Shown here piece after piece: positions 1 through 6,096 of a stretch of DNA of 7,694 nt (positions within the stretch are counted from its first letter, which is position 1; each line of letters starts with the position of its first letter). The position numbers were made by a program, and so were the translations under genes. Source of the stretch: Candidatus Zixiibacteriota bacterium (GTDB lineage Bacteria; Zixibacteria; MSB-5A5; SM1-73); contig CP070839.1 in assembly GCA_020341875.1 (NCBI GenBank), positions 177,266 to 184,959 of the forward strand. The letters are read 5' to 3'. The notes under the pieces are model-generated. The model had not been told where the DNA came from. It made no database searches and worked only from the letters and a program-made list of their open reading frames with translations.

Positions 1-213
1 ATCGTACTGTCGGAGCACGGCGATGCCAACGGGGATGAGATGATAAACATCGCCGACGTGATGTGGATGGTAAACTATCTTTATCGGAGCGGCCCCTACC
101 CGGCCTCCTTTGAAGCTGGCGACGCCAACTGCGACGGCGATCACAGCCTTGTGGATATATTGACTCTGATAAATTACCTCTACAGAGGGGGACGACACCC
201 CGGATGTATCTAA
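1..213 (+). CDS. Dockerin-ended secreted protein, 3' end only
   Basis: This is the last 70 codons of a gene that begins before the window; frame 1 is open from base 1 to the TAA at 211-213. The visible part is a type I dockerin with two calcium loops. Loop 1 reads DANGDEMINIAD and loop 2 DANCDGDHSLVD, each followed by an 'INYLYRGG'-like helix end. It is clearly homologous to the ends of the two complete genes downstream and keeps the shared 'FEAGDANCD' joint. Loop 1 has Glu where the usual DxNxDG loop has Gly, so calcium binding there may be altered. Dockerins normally bind cohesin modules through calcium-stabilised helices; in non-cellulolytic bacteria the partner is usually unknown. The gene is probably the first seen member of the tandem array and is co-transcribed with the next gene, which starts 15 bases later. 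What lies N-terminal to the dockerin cannot be seen. Confidence 0.9.
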   Translation: MVLSEHGDANGDEMINIADVMWMVNYLYRSGPYPASFEAGDANCDGDHSLVDILTLINYLYRGGRHPGCI

Positions 214-228
214 CGAGGAGGAAGAGGG

Positions 229-1728
229 ATGAAAAAGTATGCATTGTTACTGGTCATAGGAATACTCCTGTGGGGACTCACCAGCGTTGCCGAGCCGCTG
301 TGTCCGGAGCAGCCTAACGACAATGGGGTATGCGATACTCTTTATATCGAACGCTATGACACGCTCCACTATAGCCCTGGGCCCTGGCGGATTCGCTTTC
401 CCATAATGGTCACCAACGACATACCCGATCCCGCCACAGATTCGATTTCGGGTATGGTTATTTCTCTGTGTTTCACCTCCAGCAATCCTACCGCTAACCC
501 GAGAGTAGAGGCCTCCAACAACCATACCAACGTCTTTCCTCAACCTGACCTGGAAGGGAGCATCTTCCGTCATCTGCCGAGCATGGATGATCCTCAGGAG
601 CACAACTGGATGATGGATCTGGCGGAACAGGGGCTGGGGCAGGAATGGGATACCAGGATTATGGATCTGGGCGCCGGGACTCACTACTGGCTGGCCTTGG
701 TTCCCACCGGCGGCCCGGATCAGCGGTTCCCCGGCGGGAGTCAGGTACTTGTGGCAACCATGACCTTCACCGTGGATGATACCACCACCCTATGTATAGA
801 CAGCTGCTTCTGGCCACCTACGGGCAGCTTCGTGTTTTCCAGATCCGATGCGGTGACCTATATCCCGCGTCATAATATGCCTTTTTGCACGAGCGTGCGG
901 TATGAAGAAGGTTCTGGCCAGGACCCGAGTGACAACGGGGACTGCGATTCTTTTCATGTAGAGGTCTATCCTCCGGATCGGTACCATTTATCGTTTCCGG
1001 CGCAGGTGCGCCTGCCCATGTATGTCACCAATGACATCCCGGACCCTTACATCGACTCCATTGCGGGCATGATCGTCCCGCTTGCTTTCACCTCCAGCAA
1101 TCCAGCCGCTAACGCCCTTATAAACCCAGACCACAACAACACGTACCTGCAGCCTTTCCCATACGTAGACAACAGCATCTTCCGCCATCTCCCCAGCATG
1201 CAATATCCTCAAGAGCGGAACTGGATGATGGATCTCTCTGAACAATTCATGGGTCTGGATTGGGACACCAGGATTCTGGATCTGGGCGGCGGGACTCACT
1301 TCTGGATGTCGTTAGTTCCCTCCCACACTCTGGATCAGAGGTTTCCCGGAGGCAGTCGGGTTCTTACCGCAACCATGACCTTCTCGCTGGAGGATTCAAC
1401 GACAATCTGCATCGACCTTGATCTCTGGCCCCCAGATCCCTGGTACAGTGTGAGGTTCTCCAGGTCAGATGCGGTGACCTACTGTCCCCAGTATACCCTG
1501 CCTTATTGTGCGACTATCGAGCTGTCGGACCGCGGAGATGCCACTGGAGACGGTGTGGTAAACATAGCAGACGTGATGTACATGATAAACTACCTGTATC
1601 GATCAGGCCCACCACCGGCTTCTTTTGAGGCCGGCGACGCGAACTGTGACGACGATCACAGCCTCCTGGATATAGTCTTTTTGATAAACTACCTTTACAA
1701 GGGCGGGCCACCGCCCGGTTGTCCCTAA
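229..1728 (+). CDS. Secreted two-module protein with C-terminal dockerin (array copy 1)
   Basis: This is a 499-residue exported protein of unknown function. Residues 1-21 form a signal peptide (KK, then a hydrophobic core, likely cleavage after SVA). Module A spans about 25-222 and module B about 231-430. Landmarks recur 205 residues apart: VTNDIPDP at 61 and 266, SIFRHLPSM at 111 and 316, NWMMDL at 126 and 331, WDTRI at 140 and 345, with RFPGG and CID following. The alternating hydrophobic pattern suggests beta-sandwich modules, perhaps cohesin- or CBM-like, but that is inference. Residues 435-499 are a dockerin with loops DATGDGVVNIAD and DANCDDDHSLLD. Conserved Cys residues (35, 81, 189, 220) suit an oxidising, extracytoplasmic site. 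The start is set by GAGGAGG at 215-221, 7 bases before the ATG. It lies in an operon-like array with identical 15-base gaps on both sides. A surface or matrix protein attached through the dockerin is plausible; no enzyme motif is seen. Confidence 0.93.
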   Translation: MKKYALLLVIGILLWGLTSVAEPLCPEQPNDNGVCDTLYIERYDTLHYSPGPWRIRFPIMVTNDIPDPATDSISGMVISLCFTSSNPTANPRVEASNNHTNVFPQPDLEGSIFRHLPSMDDPQEHNWMMDLAEQGLGQEWDTRIMDLGAGTHYWLALVPTGGPDQRFPGGSQVLVATMTFTVDDTTTLCIDSCFWPPTGSFVFSRSDAVTYIPRHNMPFCTSVRYEEGSGQDPSDNGDCDSFHVEVYPPDRYHLSFPAQVRLPMYVTNDIPDPYIDSIAGMIVPLAFTSSNPAANALINPDHNNTYLQPFPYVDNSIFRHLPSMQYPQERNWMMDLSEQFMGLDWDTRILDLGGGTHFWMSLVPSHTLDQRFPGGSRVLTATMTFSLEDSTTICIDLDLWPPDPWYSVRFSRSDAVTYCPQYTLPYCATIELSDRGDATGDGVVNIADVMYMINYLYRSGPPPASFEAGDANCDDDHSLLDIVFLINYLYKGGPPPGCP

Positions 1729-3039
1729 GGGGGAGGAAGCGGGATGAGTAATTACCTGGTATTCTGTCTAACAGGACTACTGCTACTGGGGGTCACGGGT
1801 TCTGCCGGAGCACAGTGTCCTGAAGATTGGCATGACCCTGGAGAATGCGACACGTTATATGTTGAATGCTACGACTCCTCGTTCATGGAGGGTCCTCCAC
1901 CCTGGCAGGTTCGTTTTCCCCTGCTGGTGACCAACGACATCCCTGATCCTGTGAGGGACTCGATCTCGGCCATGCTGATTGAGCTCTGTTTTACCTCCAG
2001 CAATCCGGACGCCAACGCCCTGATAGAGGCCGTGCACAACAACGTCAACCTTTATCCCTTTCCCGACCTGAGCAACAGCATCTTCCGTCATTTACCCGGC
2101 ATGGATGATCCGCAGATTCACAACTGGATGATGGATCTATCTGAGCAGGAGATGGGCCTGGAATGGGATACGAGGGTTCTGGATCTCGGCGGCGGCACTC
2201 ACTTCTGGTTTCGCCCTGTGCGAACGGGTCCGCAGGATCAAGGTTTCTGCGGAGGAAGCAGGATTCTCCTGGCAAGCATTACCTTCACGCTGGATGACAC
2301 CACGACGATTTGCATAGACACTTGCCACTCTCCCATTCCTGAAGGGCCGCTGGACTTCGCCACGGCCTGGGTAGAGGTTTATACTCCGCGGCACAACATG
2401 CCCTATTGCGCCACCGTCGTGGGACAATGCCCCGACCAGCACCCCAACGACCCCGGAGACTGCGATTCATTCCACGTAGACGTCTATCCTGCAGATCAGT
2501 ATCAGCTTTCCTTTCCCGCGCACGTACGTTTTCCTATGCGTGTCACCAATGACATCCCTGATCCCTATATCGATTCGATTGCAGGCATTGTTGTGCCGTT
2601 CTGTTTTGCCTCCTCCAATCCGGCAGCCAACGCAGTGATAGACCCAAACCACAACAATACGAACGTATATCCTCTCTCCGATCTTAATCAGAGCATCTTT
2701 CGCCATCTGCCCAGTATGGAATACCCGACCGAGCGCAACCTCATGATGGACCTCTCCGAACCCGGCCTGGGTCTGGAGTGGGATACCAGGATTCTGGATC
2801 TGGGCGGCGGGGCTCACTTCTGGATGTCGCTGGTTCCCACCGGCACACCGGATCAGAGGTTCCCGGGAGGAAGCCGGGTTCTTACGGTAACTGCCACTTT
2901 CACCGTGGAGGACACCACGACGGTTTGCATAGACACCTGTTTCTGGCCCCCAGGGGGGTGGTCAGTGATAAGGTTTACCAGGTCAGATGCAGTTACCTAT
3001 TCTCCGCAGTTCACCATGCCTTATTGCGCGAGCGTGGAG
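301..3039 (+). repeat. Four copies of a ~200-residue coding module
   Basis: Four homologous modules lie at about 301-894, 922-1518, 1816-2415 and 2428-3039, two in each complete array gene. Shared signatures in order are FPxxVTNDIPDP, DSIxGM, FTSSNPxAN, SIFRHLPxM, MMDLxE, WDTRxxDLGGG, DQxF, GGSxxL, a TTT-x-CID stretch and MPxC near the end. Both genes have the same A-B order and 205-residue period. A doublet therefore arose first by internal duplication, and the whole gene was then duplicated. This is an ancient coding repeat, not a mobile element. Confidence 0.9.
1531..1725 (+). repeat. Dockerin-coding repeat, copy in array gene 1
   Basis: These bases encode residues 435-499, the dockerin. 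Aligned by codon with the copy at 3049-3240, I count 12 base differences over 64 codons (about 94% identical), and only one changes an amino acid (Ala to Val in the PPPA/PPPV linker). A module B stretch of 68 codons from the same two genes shows about 49 differences (about 76% identical). The dockerin-coding DNA is thus much closer than the rest of the gene, including at synonymous sites. Confidence 0.85.
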
Positions 3040-3243
3040 CTCTCGGAGCGCGGAGATGCCACTGGAGACGGTGTGGTCAACATAGCAGACGTGATGTACA
3101 TGATAAACTATCTGTATCGATCAGGCCCGCCACCGGTTTCTTTTGAGGCCGGCGACGCCAACTGTGACGACGATCACAGCCTTTTGGATATAGTCTTTCT
3201 GATAAACTACCTTTACAAGGGTGGGCCGCCCCCCGGTTGCTGA
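1744..3243 (+). CDS. Secreted two-module protein with C-terminal dockerin (array copy 2)
   Basis: This is a paralogue of the gene just upstream with the same length (499 residues) and architecture. Residues 1-23 are a signal peptide ending AGA, with the mature protein starting near QCPED. Module A is about 25-224, module B about 229-432, and the dockerin 436-499. Repeat landmarks again sit 205 apart (VTNDIPDP at 62 and 267). Differences from copy 1 are concentrated in module A, for example HFWFRPVRTGPQDQGFCGG and a changed Ser/Pro segment after CIDTC. The signal peptide begins MSNY with no Lys or Arg, which is unusual for the Sec n-region. A GGGAGG motif at 1731-1736 sits 7 bases before the ATG and fixes the start. 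It is the last gene of the array: the next gene is convergent, and no classic U-tract terminator follows. Function is unknown; a dockerin-displayed extracellular protein is inferred. Confidence 0.93.
   Translation: MSNYLVFCLTGLLLLGVTGSAGAQCPEDWHDPGECDTLYVECYDSSFMEGPPPWQVRFPLLVTNDIPDPVRDSISAMLIELCFTSSNPDANALIEAVHNNVNLYPFPDLSNSIFRHLPGMDDPQIHNWMMDLSEQEMGLEWDTRVLDLGGGTHFWFRPVRTGPQDQGFCGGSRILLASITFTLDDTTTICIDTCHSPIPEGPLDFATAWVEVYTPRHNMPYCATVVGQCPDQHPNDPGDCDSFHVDVYPADQYQLSFPAHVRFPMRVTNDIPDPYIDSIAGIVVPFCFASSNPAANAVIDPNHNNTNVYPLSDLNQSIFRHLPSMEYPTERNLMMDLSEPGLGLEWDTRILDLGGGAHFWMSLVPTGTPDQRFPGGSRVLTVTATFTVEDTTTVCIDTCFWPPGGWSVIRFTRSDAVTYSPQFTMPYCASVELSERGDATGDGVVNIADVMYMINYLYRSGPPPVSFEAGDANCDDDHSLLDIVFLINYLYKGGPPPGC
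3049..3240 (+). repeat. Dockerin-coding repeat, copy in array gene 2
   Basis: These bases encode residues 436-499 and are the partner of the repeat at 1531-1725, about 94% identical by direct codon comparison. This copy ends GC-stop (TGA), while the other ends GCP-stop (TAA), so the similarity breaks at the stop codon. Confidence 0.85.
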
Positions 3244-3376
3244 GATTCAGGGTATTGCTCTCAGTTCCTCGTGGACGTGCACCCTCCCCTTAGTCCCCTG
3301 CCATTGAGCGAGTGGATAGATCGTCTTTCGAGATGGCAGAGAGTCGAGGAGAAGTCCGAAAGCACGTTGAGCGGTT

Positions 3377-3399
3377 CCCTCTCCCATTTTGGGAGAGGG
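3377..3399. repeat. GC-rich palindrome between convergent genes
   Basis: A perfect 9-base inverted repeat, CCCTCTCCC / GGGAGAGGG, is separated by an ATTTT loop. A second purine block, AGGGAGAGGGTGAG, follows at 3402-3415 and is roughly complementary to a pyrimidine block CACCCTCCCCTTAG at 3281-3294. The unit resembles dispersed 'CCCTCTCCC' intergenic palindromes seen in many bacterial genomes (recollection, not a search). There is no T-tract, so it is a poor intrinsic terminator, though it could stall polymerase or protect 3' ends. The rest of the 251-base gap (3244-3494) shows no gene. Confidence 0.6.
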
Positions 3400-3476
3400 A
3401 TAGGGAGAGGGTGAGATGAAGTCCGGCGCACACCGAGGCGAATTTGCCCGCGGCCGGTGTCATCCGCTCAATCGGT

Positions 3477-3502
3477 CGGCGTGAACCATCCGTTTCACGC
3501 CG
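3477..3502 (-). other. Hairpin overlapping the mazG stop codon
   Basis: Arms CGGCGTGAA (3477-3485) and TTCACGCCG (3494-3502) form a perfect 9-base inverted repeat with an 8-base loop. The TGA stop of mazG lies inside the right arm at 3495-3497. No T-run follows on the minus strand, so it is not a typical rho-independent terminator. It may be a 3'-end stabilising structure or a site for factor-dependent termination. Confidence 0.45.
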
Positions 3503-4310
3503 TTGACCGCTTTGCCTCCTCCCAAAGGGAATCCAGAAGGGGAAGCCCGGCTTTCTTTAGCGGTATCTTCTTGCGTTTCAACTGCTTTTCGATGTAGCCG
3601 AATCTTTTCACGAACTTGTCTATGGTCTTTCTCAGCGCGAATTCCGGATTGACGTTCAGATGCCGGGATAGATTCACCCAAGAGAAGAGAATGTCCCCCA
3701 ACTCCTCTTCGATTTCCTTCGGCTTGGCTCTTCTTCTGCCGACAGCCCTTCTCAGTTCGTCGACCTCCTCCTCTATCTTGGAGAGGACATCCTCTGCCTT
3801 CTCCCAGTCGAAATCGAATCTGGCCACCTTCTCCTGAACTCGATAGGCCTTAAGCAGCCCGGGCAGATGACGGGGGATGCCGGAAAGAACCGATTTCTTC
3901 TGGCTCCTTCTGGAGCTCGCATCCGGTCGATCTGTGCTCAGTTTTATGTGTTCCCAGTTCCTGATTACCTCCTCGGTGGAGGCAGCTTTCTTTTTACCGA
4001 ACACGTGCGGATGCCTGGCCCTCAGCTTATCATCCAGATGTTCTATCACCTCATATATGTCGAATTTCTTTCGCTCCCGCGCAATTTGGGCGTGAAAGAT
4101 TATCTGCAGGAGAAGGTCTCCTAACTCCTCCTTCAGCTTCTCGTCGTCGCCCGCCTCGATGGTATCGAGCACTTCGTAGGCCTCTTCGATTAGATAGGGA
4201 AGAAGCGACTTGTGCGTCTGCTCCCTGTCCCAGGGACAGCCTCTTTTTGACCTGAGCCGGGACATGAGCGCGACCAGGTCAGGGAAACTCTCTTTTTTCT
4301 CCTTTTTCAT
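3495..4310 (-). CDS. mazG: Nucleoside triphosphate pyrophosphohydrolase MazG
   Basis: MazG hydrolyses NTPs or dNTPs to the monophosphate and pyrophosphate in the cytoplasm, and is thought to clear non-canonical nucleotides and, in E. coli, to influence ppGpp levels. At 271 residues it matches the two-domain family (E. coli about 263). The N-terminal hallmark CPWDREQTHKSL is at 25-36. Metal-binding EExxE then ExxD appear twice: E42-E43-E46 with E62/D65, and E181-E182-E185 with E203/D206. The linker SVLSGIPRHLPGLLKAYRVQEK (140-161) and FDFDWE (166-170) are also typical. Both domains look intact. The chosen ATG gives the usual N-terminus ahead of the DLVALMSRLR helix; no good Shine-Dalgarno lies directly before it, so the exact start is slightly uncertain, with Met16 as an alternative. 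It is transcribed away from the FadL-like gene and toward the dockerin array, and appears to be a lone housekeeping gene here. Confidence 0.96.
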   Translation of the reverse strand: MKKEKKESFPDLVALMSRLRSKRGCPWDREQTHKSLLPYLIEEAYEVLDTIEAGDDEKLKEELGDLLLQIIFHAQIARERKKFDIYEVIEHLDDKLRARHPHVFGKKKAASTEEVIRNWEHIKLSTDRPDASSRRSQKKSVLSGIPRHLPGLLKAYRVQEKVARFDFDWEKAEDVLSKIEEEVDELRRAVGRRRAKPKEIEEELGDILFSWVNLSRHLNVNPEFALRKTIDKFVKRFGYIEKQLKRKKIPLKKAGLPLLDSLWEEAKRSTA

Positions 4311-4352
4311 AATCGTCAGAACGAACTTATCAAGGCTCCCGTTGTTTCGCCC

Positions 4353-4380
4353 AATATAACCGTTTCATCCCCGGGGCCAA
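4353..4380 (-). promoter_or_regulatory. Candidate mazG promoter
   Basis: On the minus strand TTGGCC (4375-4380) and TATATT (4353-4358) are spaced 16 bases apart, leaving a leader of about 35-40 bases before the mazG ATG. The -10 is reasonable and the -35 is weak. It is the best-placed sigma70-like pair in the gap. Confidence 0.35.
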
Positions 4381-4389
4381 AGGCTTTTT

Positions 4390-4500
4390 GGGGTTTTCCA
4401 GACAGGAATGCGGGAGTGGGAGGTCTGCCACCTCATCGTCGGCAAGGCGAGGCACCCGGGCCGGGCAACCCCGTAAATTCGGGCAAAAAGGGTCGGGAAA
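4390..4500. other. GC-rich, weakly structured intergenic block
   Basis: This part of the 343-base divergent gap (4311-4653) codes for nothing convincing. It is GC-rich, with short inverted repeats such as GAGGT/ACCTC at 4420-4434 and CCCG/CGGG around 4471-4485, and then changes abruptly to AT-rich sequence at about 4500. I could not match it to a riboswitch consensus. It lies upstream of both divergent promoters, or may be a remnant of an intergenic repeat. Confidence 0.3.
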
Positions 4501-4529
4501 TAAGAATTTTGAATTTTCTAAAAAAATCG

Positions 4530-4556
4530 TTGACAAAGAATAATTAATGTTTTAAT
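4530..4556 (+). promoter_or_regulatory. Sigma70-type promoter for the FadL-like/lipoprotein pair
   Basis: A perfect -35 TTGACA (4530-4535) is followed after 15 bases by TTTAAT (4551-4556), a 5/6 match to TATAAT. An alternative -10 is TAATTT at 4553-4558 with a 17-base spacer. The AT-rich stretch just upstream (two GAATTTT copies at 4504-4517, then an A-run at 4520-4526) could act as an UP element. Transcription would begin near 4563, giving a leader of about 90 bases. Confidence 0.6.
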
Positions 4557-4653
4557 TTTGGAGAACCTCTGCGGGATCTTCGCTACTTTTCCCACCAGAG
4601 GCGAGAAAATCGTTGACTCAGCGGTGTAAAAACTCAAAAGTACGAGGTGAGAA

Positions 4654-6057
4654 ATGAAGAGCCGGTTTATTTTGCTTTTGGCTGCCTTAGTCTTATTCGT
4701 CTTTTCAGTTCCTTCTTTTGCCGGCGGGGGTTTTGCCCTACCTGGGGTTGGCTCGAAAGCCCTGAACATGGGAGGGGCTTTCAGGGGATTGGCGGATGAC
4801 TGGAGCGCCGCCTTCTGGAACCCGGCGGGGTTGGCATACCTTACTAATTCCGAGTTCACCATGAATCTTTATACCCTCAACTTCCGTCCGGAATACGCAC
4901 CCAATTTCACCATGGGAGAGGGAGGCTTCAGCTACTCTTTTGGATACCCCGACGAAACTTACTACCCCGAGGATCGAGCATTCTTTCTGCCCAGTTTCTC
5001 CGGCTTCCATAAATTCGCCCAGTATGAGGGTTTCATCGGCGGGGTTGCCTTCTGTGTTCCCTACAAACTGGAATCCCGATGGAACCTGTATAAGCCACCT
5101 GCGGGATACGATAACAACGTTCCGTATCCCCGGTTCGATCACACCACTGACATTTTAGTCTGGGATCTGCATCCCACCGTGGCAAAGACGTTTATGGATG
5201 ATAAGCTCGCATTGGGCTTGGGCTTGAGCATACAGCGGTCCGATTTCGAGTTGCGAAGGACGGTGTTGGTTCGCACTCCTCAGGGCTACTCGAGACCCTA
5301 TGACTTCTTTCCGGTCGACGAGCAGATGTTGACCGATGGCTGGGGATTCGGGTTCAATGCCGGCATCCTCTATAAGGCCAGTCCCAAGCTCCAATTAGGG
5401 TTCTCCTATCAGAGCCCGGTCGACATCGACCTTGAGGGGGATGTTGAACTGGAGATGTATCTGCCGGTAATCCCCGGATCGGACATCCTGGGGGAAACCG
5501 CCTACTTCAAAGACGGCGACTTTAAAACCACTCTGCCGCTACCGGGCGAGGTGGGGGTGGGACTGATGTACAGGCCTAATGAGAAGCTGACCCTGACCTC
5601 TGATTTGAGTTCAACTAACTGGTCCAGGCTGGAGTTTCTCGACACCAGAGACATGACTATCACTCCCGGCCAACAGGATACCATCTACCTGAACGTGAGG
5701 GATGCGGAAATCCCGTTCAACTGGGACAACATCGTCAGGTTTAGCCTGGGCGGAGAGTACATCCTGCGGGAGGGCCTGTTCCTGAGAGGAGGCTACTTCT
5801 TTGAACAATCGCCCGTTCCCGACGAGACCTTCACGCTTCTGATCCCTGACCTTGGAGATAAGCACAGCTTCAACCTGGGTCTCTCTTACCAGATAAACTC
5901 CCTGGAGTTGGGCTACGATTACCAGTTGGTGACGCACAAGAAGAGAGAGGTGACCGAGTTGGAGGATGCCAACGGAGACGGTCGCTTTGACAACATGCCG
6001 GGGACCTATAAGATGCTCTTTCATTCTTCCGGCTTGTCTTTTACATATCGGTTCTAA
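4654..6057 (+). CDS. OmpP1/FadL/TodX-family outer-membrane beta-barrel protein
   Basis: This is a 467-residue outer-membrane channel of the family that passes hydrophobic molecules such as long-chain fatty acids or aromatic hydrocarbons. Residues 1-23 are a signal peptide (cleavage after SFA). The N-terminal hatch signature follows at about 26-62: GFALPGVGSKALNMGGAF, then ADDWSAAFWNPAGLA, including the conserved NPA. The rest alternates aromatic beta strands (LGLGLSIQ, GFGFNAGILYK, LQLGFSYQS, GVGLMYRP, SLGGEYIL, LFLRGGYFFE, SFNLGLSYQ, LELGYDYQL). It ends SGLSFTYRF, with the terminal Phe expected of a BAM-recognised barrel. Residues 438-446 (DANGDGRFD) form an EF-hand-like calcium loop, apparently in the last surface loop. 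GAGG at 4644-4647, 6 bases before the ATG, supports the start. It is the first gene of a likely operon with the lipoprotein 39 bases downstream. The substrate cannot be told from sequence. Confidence 0.9.
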   Translation: MKSRFILLLAALVLFVFSVPSFAGGGFALPGVGSKALNMGGAFRGLADDWSAAFWNPAGLAYLTNSEFTMNLYTLNFRPEYAPNFTMGEGGFSYSFGYPDETYYPEDRAFFLPSFSGFHKFAQYEGFIGGVAFCVPYKLESRWNLYKPPAGYDNNVPYPRFDHTTDILVWDLHPTVAKTFMDDKLALGLGLSIQRSDFELRRTVLVRTPQGYSRPYDFFPVDEQMLTDGWGFGFNAGILYKASPKLQLGFSYQSPVDIDLEGDVELEMYLPVIPGSDILGETAYFKDGDFKTTLPLPGEVGVGLMYRPNEKLTLTSDLSSTNWSRLEFLDTRDMTITPGQQDTIYLNVRDAEIPFNWDNIVRFSLGGEYILREGLFLRGGYFFEQSPVPDETFTLLIPDLGDKHSFNLGLSYQINSLELGYDYQLVTHKKREVTELEDANGDGRFDNMPGTYKMLFHSSGLSFTYRF

Positions 6058-6096
6058 TCTGAGAACGCGAGTTGAAAGCGAAAAAAAGGAGTTAGC

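Noticed and set aside
247..2817. Several 60-145 codon minus-strand frames under the dockerin genes
   Set aside because: They recur at the same places in each repeat module, so they are by-products of the conserved sense sequence; they have no ribosome sites of note.
2778..3146. 122-codon plus-strand frame inside the second complete array gene
   Set aside because: It is an out-of-frame overlap with a well-supported coding sequence and has no domain.
1..3243. Classical cellulosome components
   Set aside because: Dockerins are present, but no glycoside hydrolase, carbohydrate-binding or confirmed cohesin module is seen.
4390..4500. Riboswitch upstream of the FadL-like gene
   Set aside because: The block is GC-rich with small hairpins, but it lies upstream of the predicted promoter on the plus strand and matches no consensus I know.
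4613..4640. TTGACT as a second promoter for the FadL-like gene
   Set aside because: No acceptable -10 lies 15-19 bases downstream.
4518..4862. 114-codon minus-strand frame across the promoter and start of the FadL-like gene
   Set aside because: It overlaps a clear promoter and signal peptide region; its translation shows no family features.
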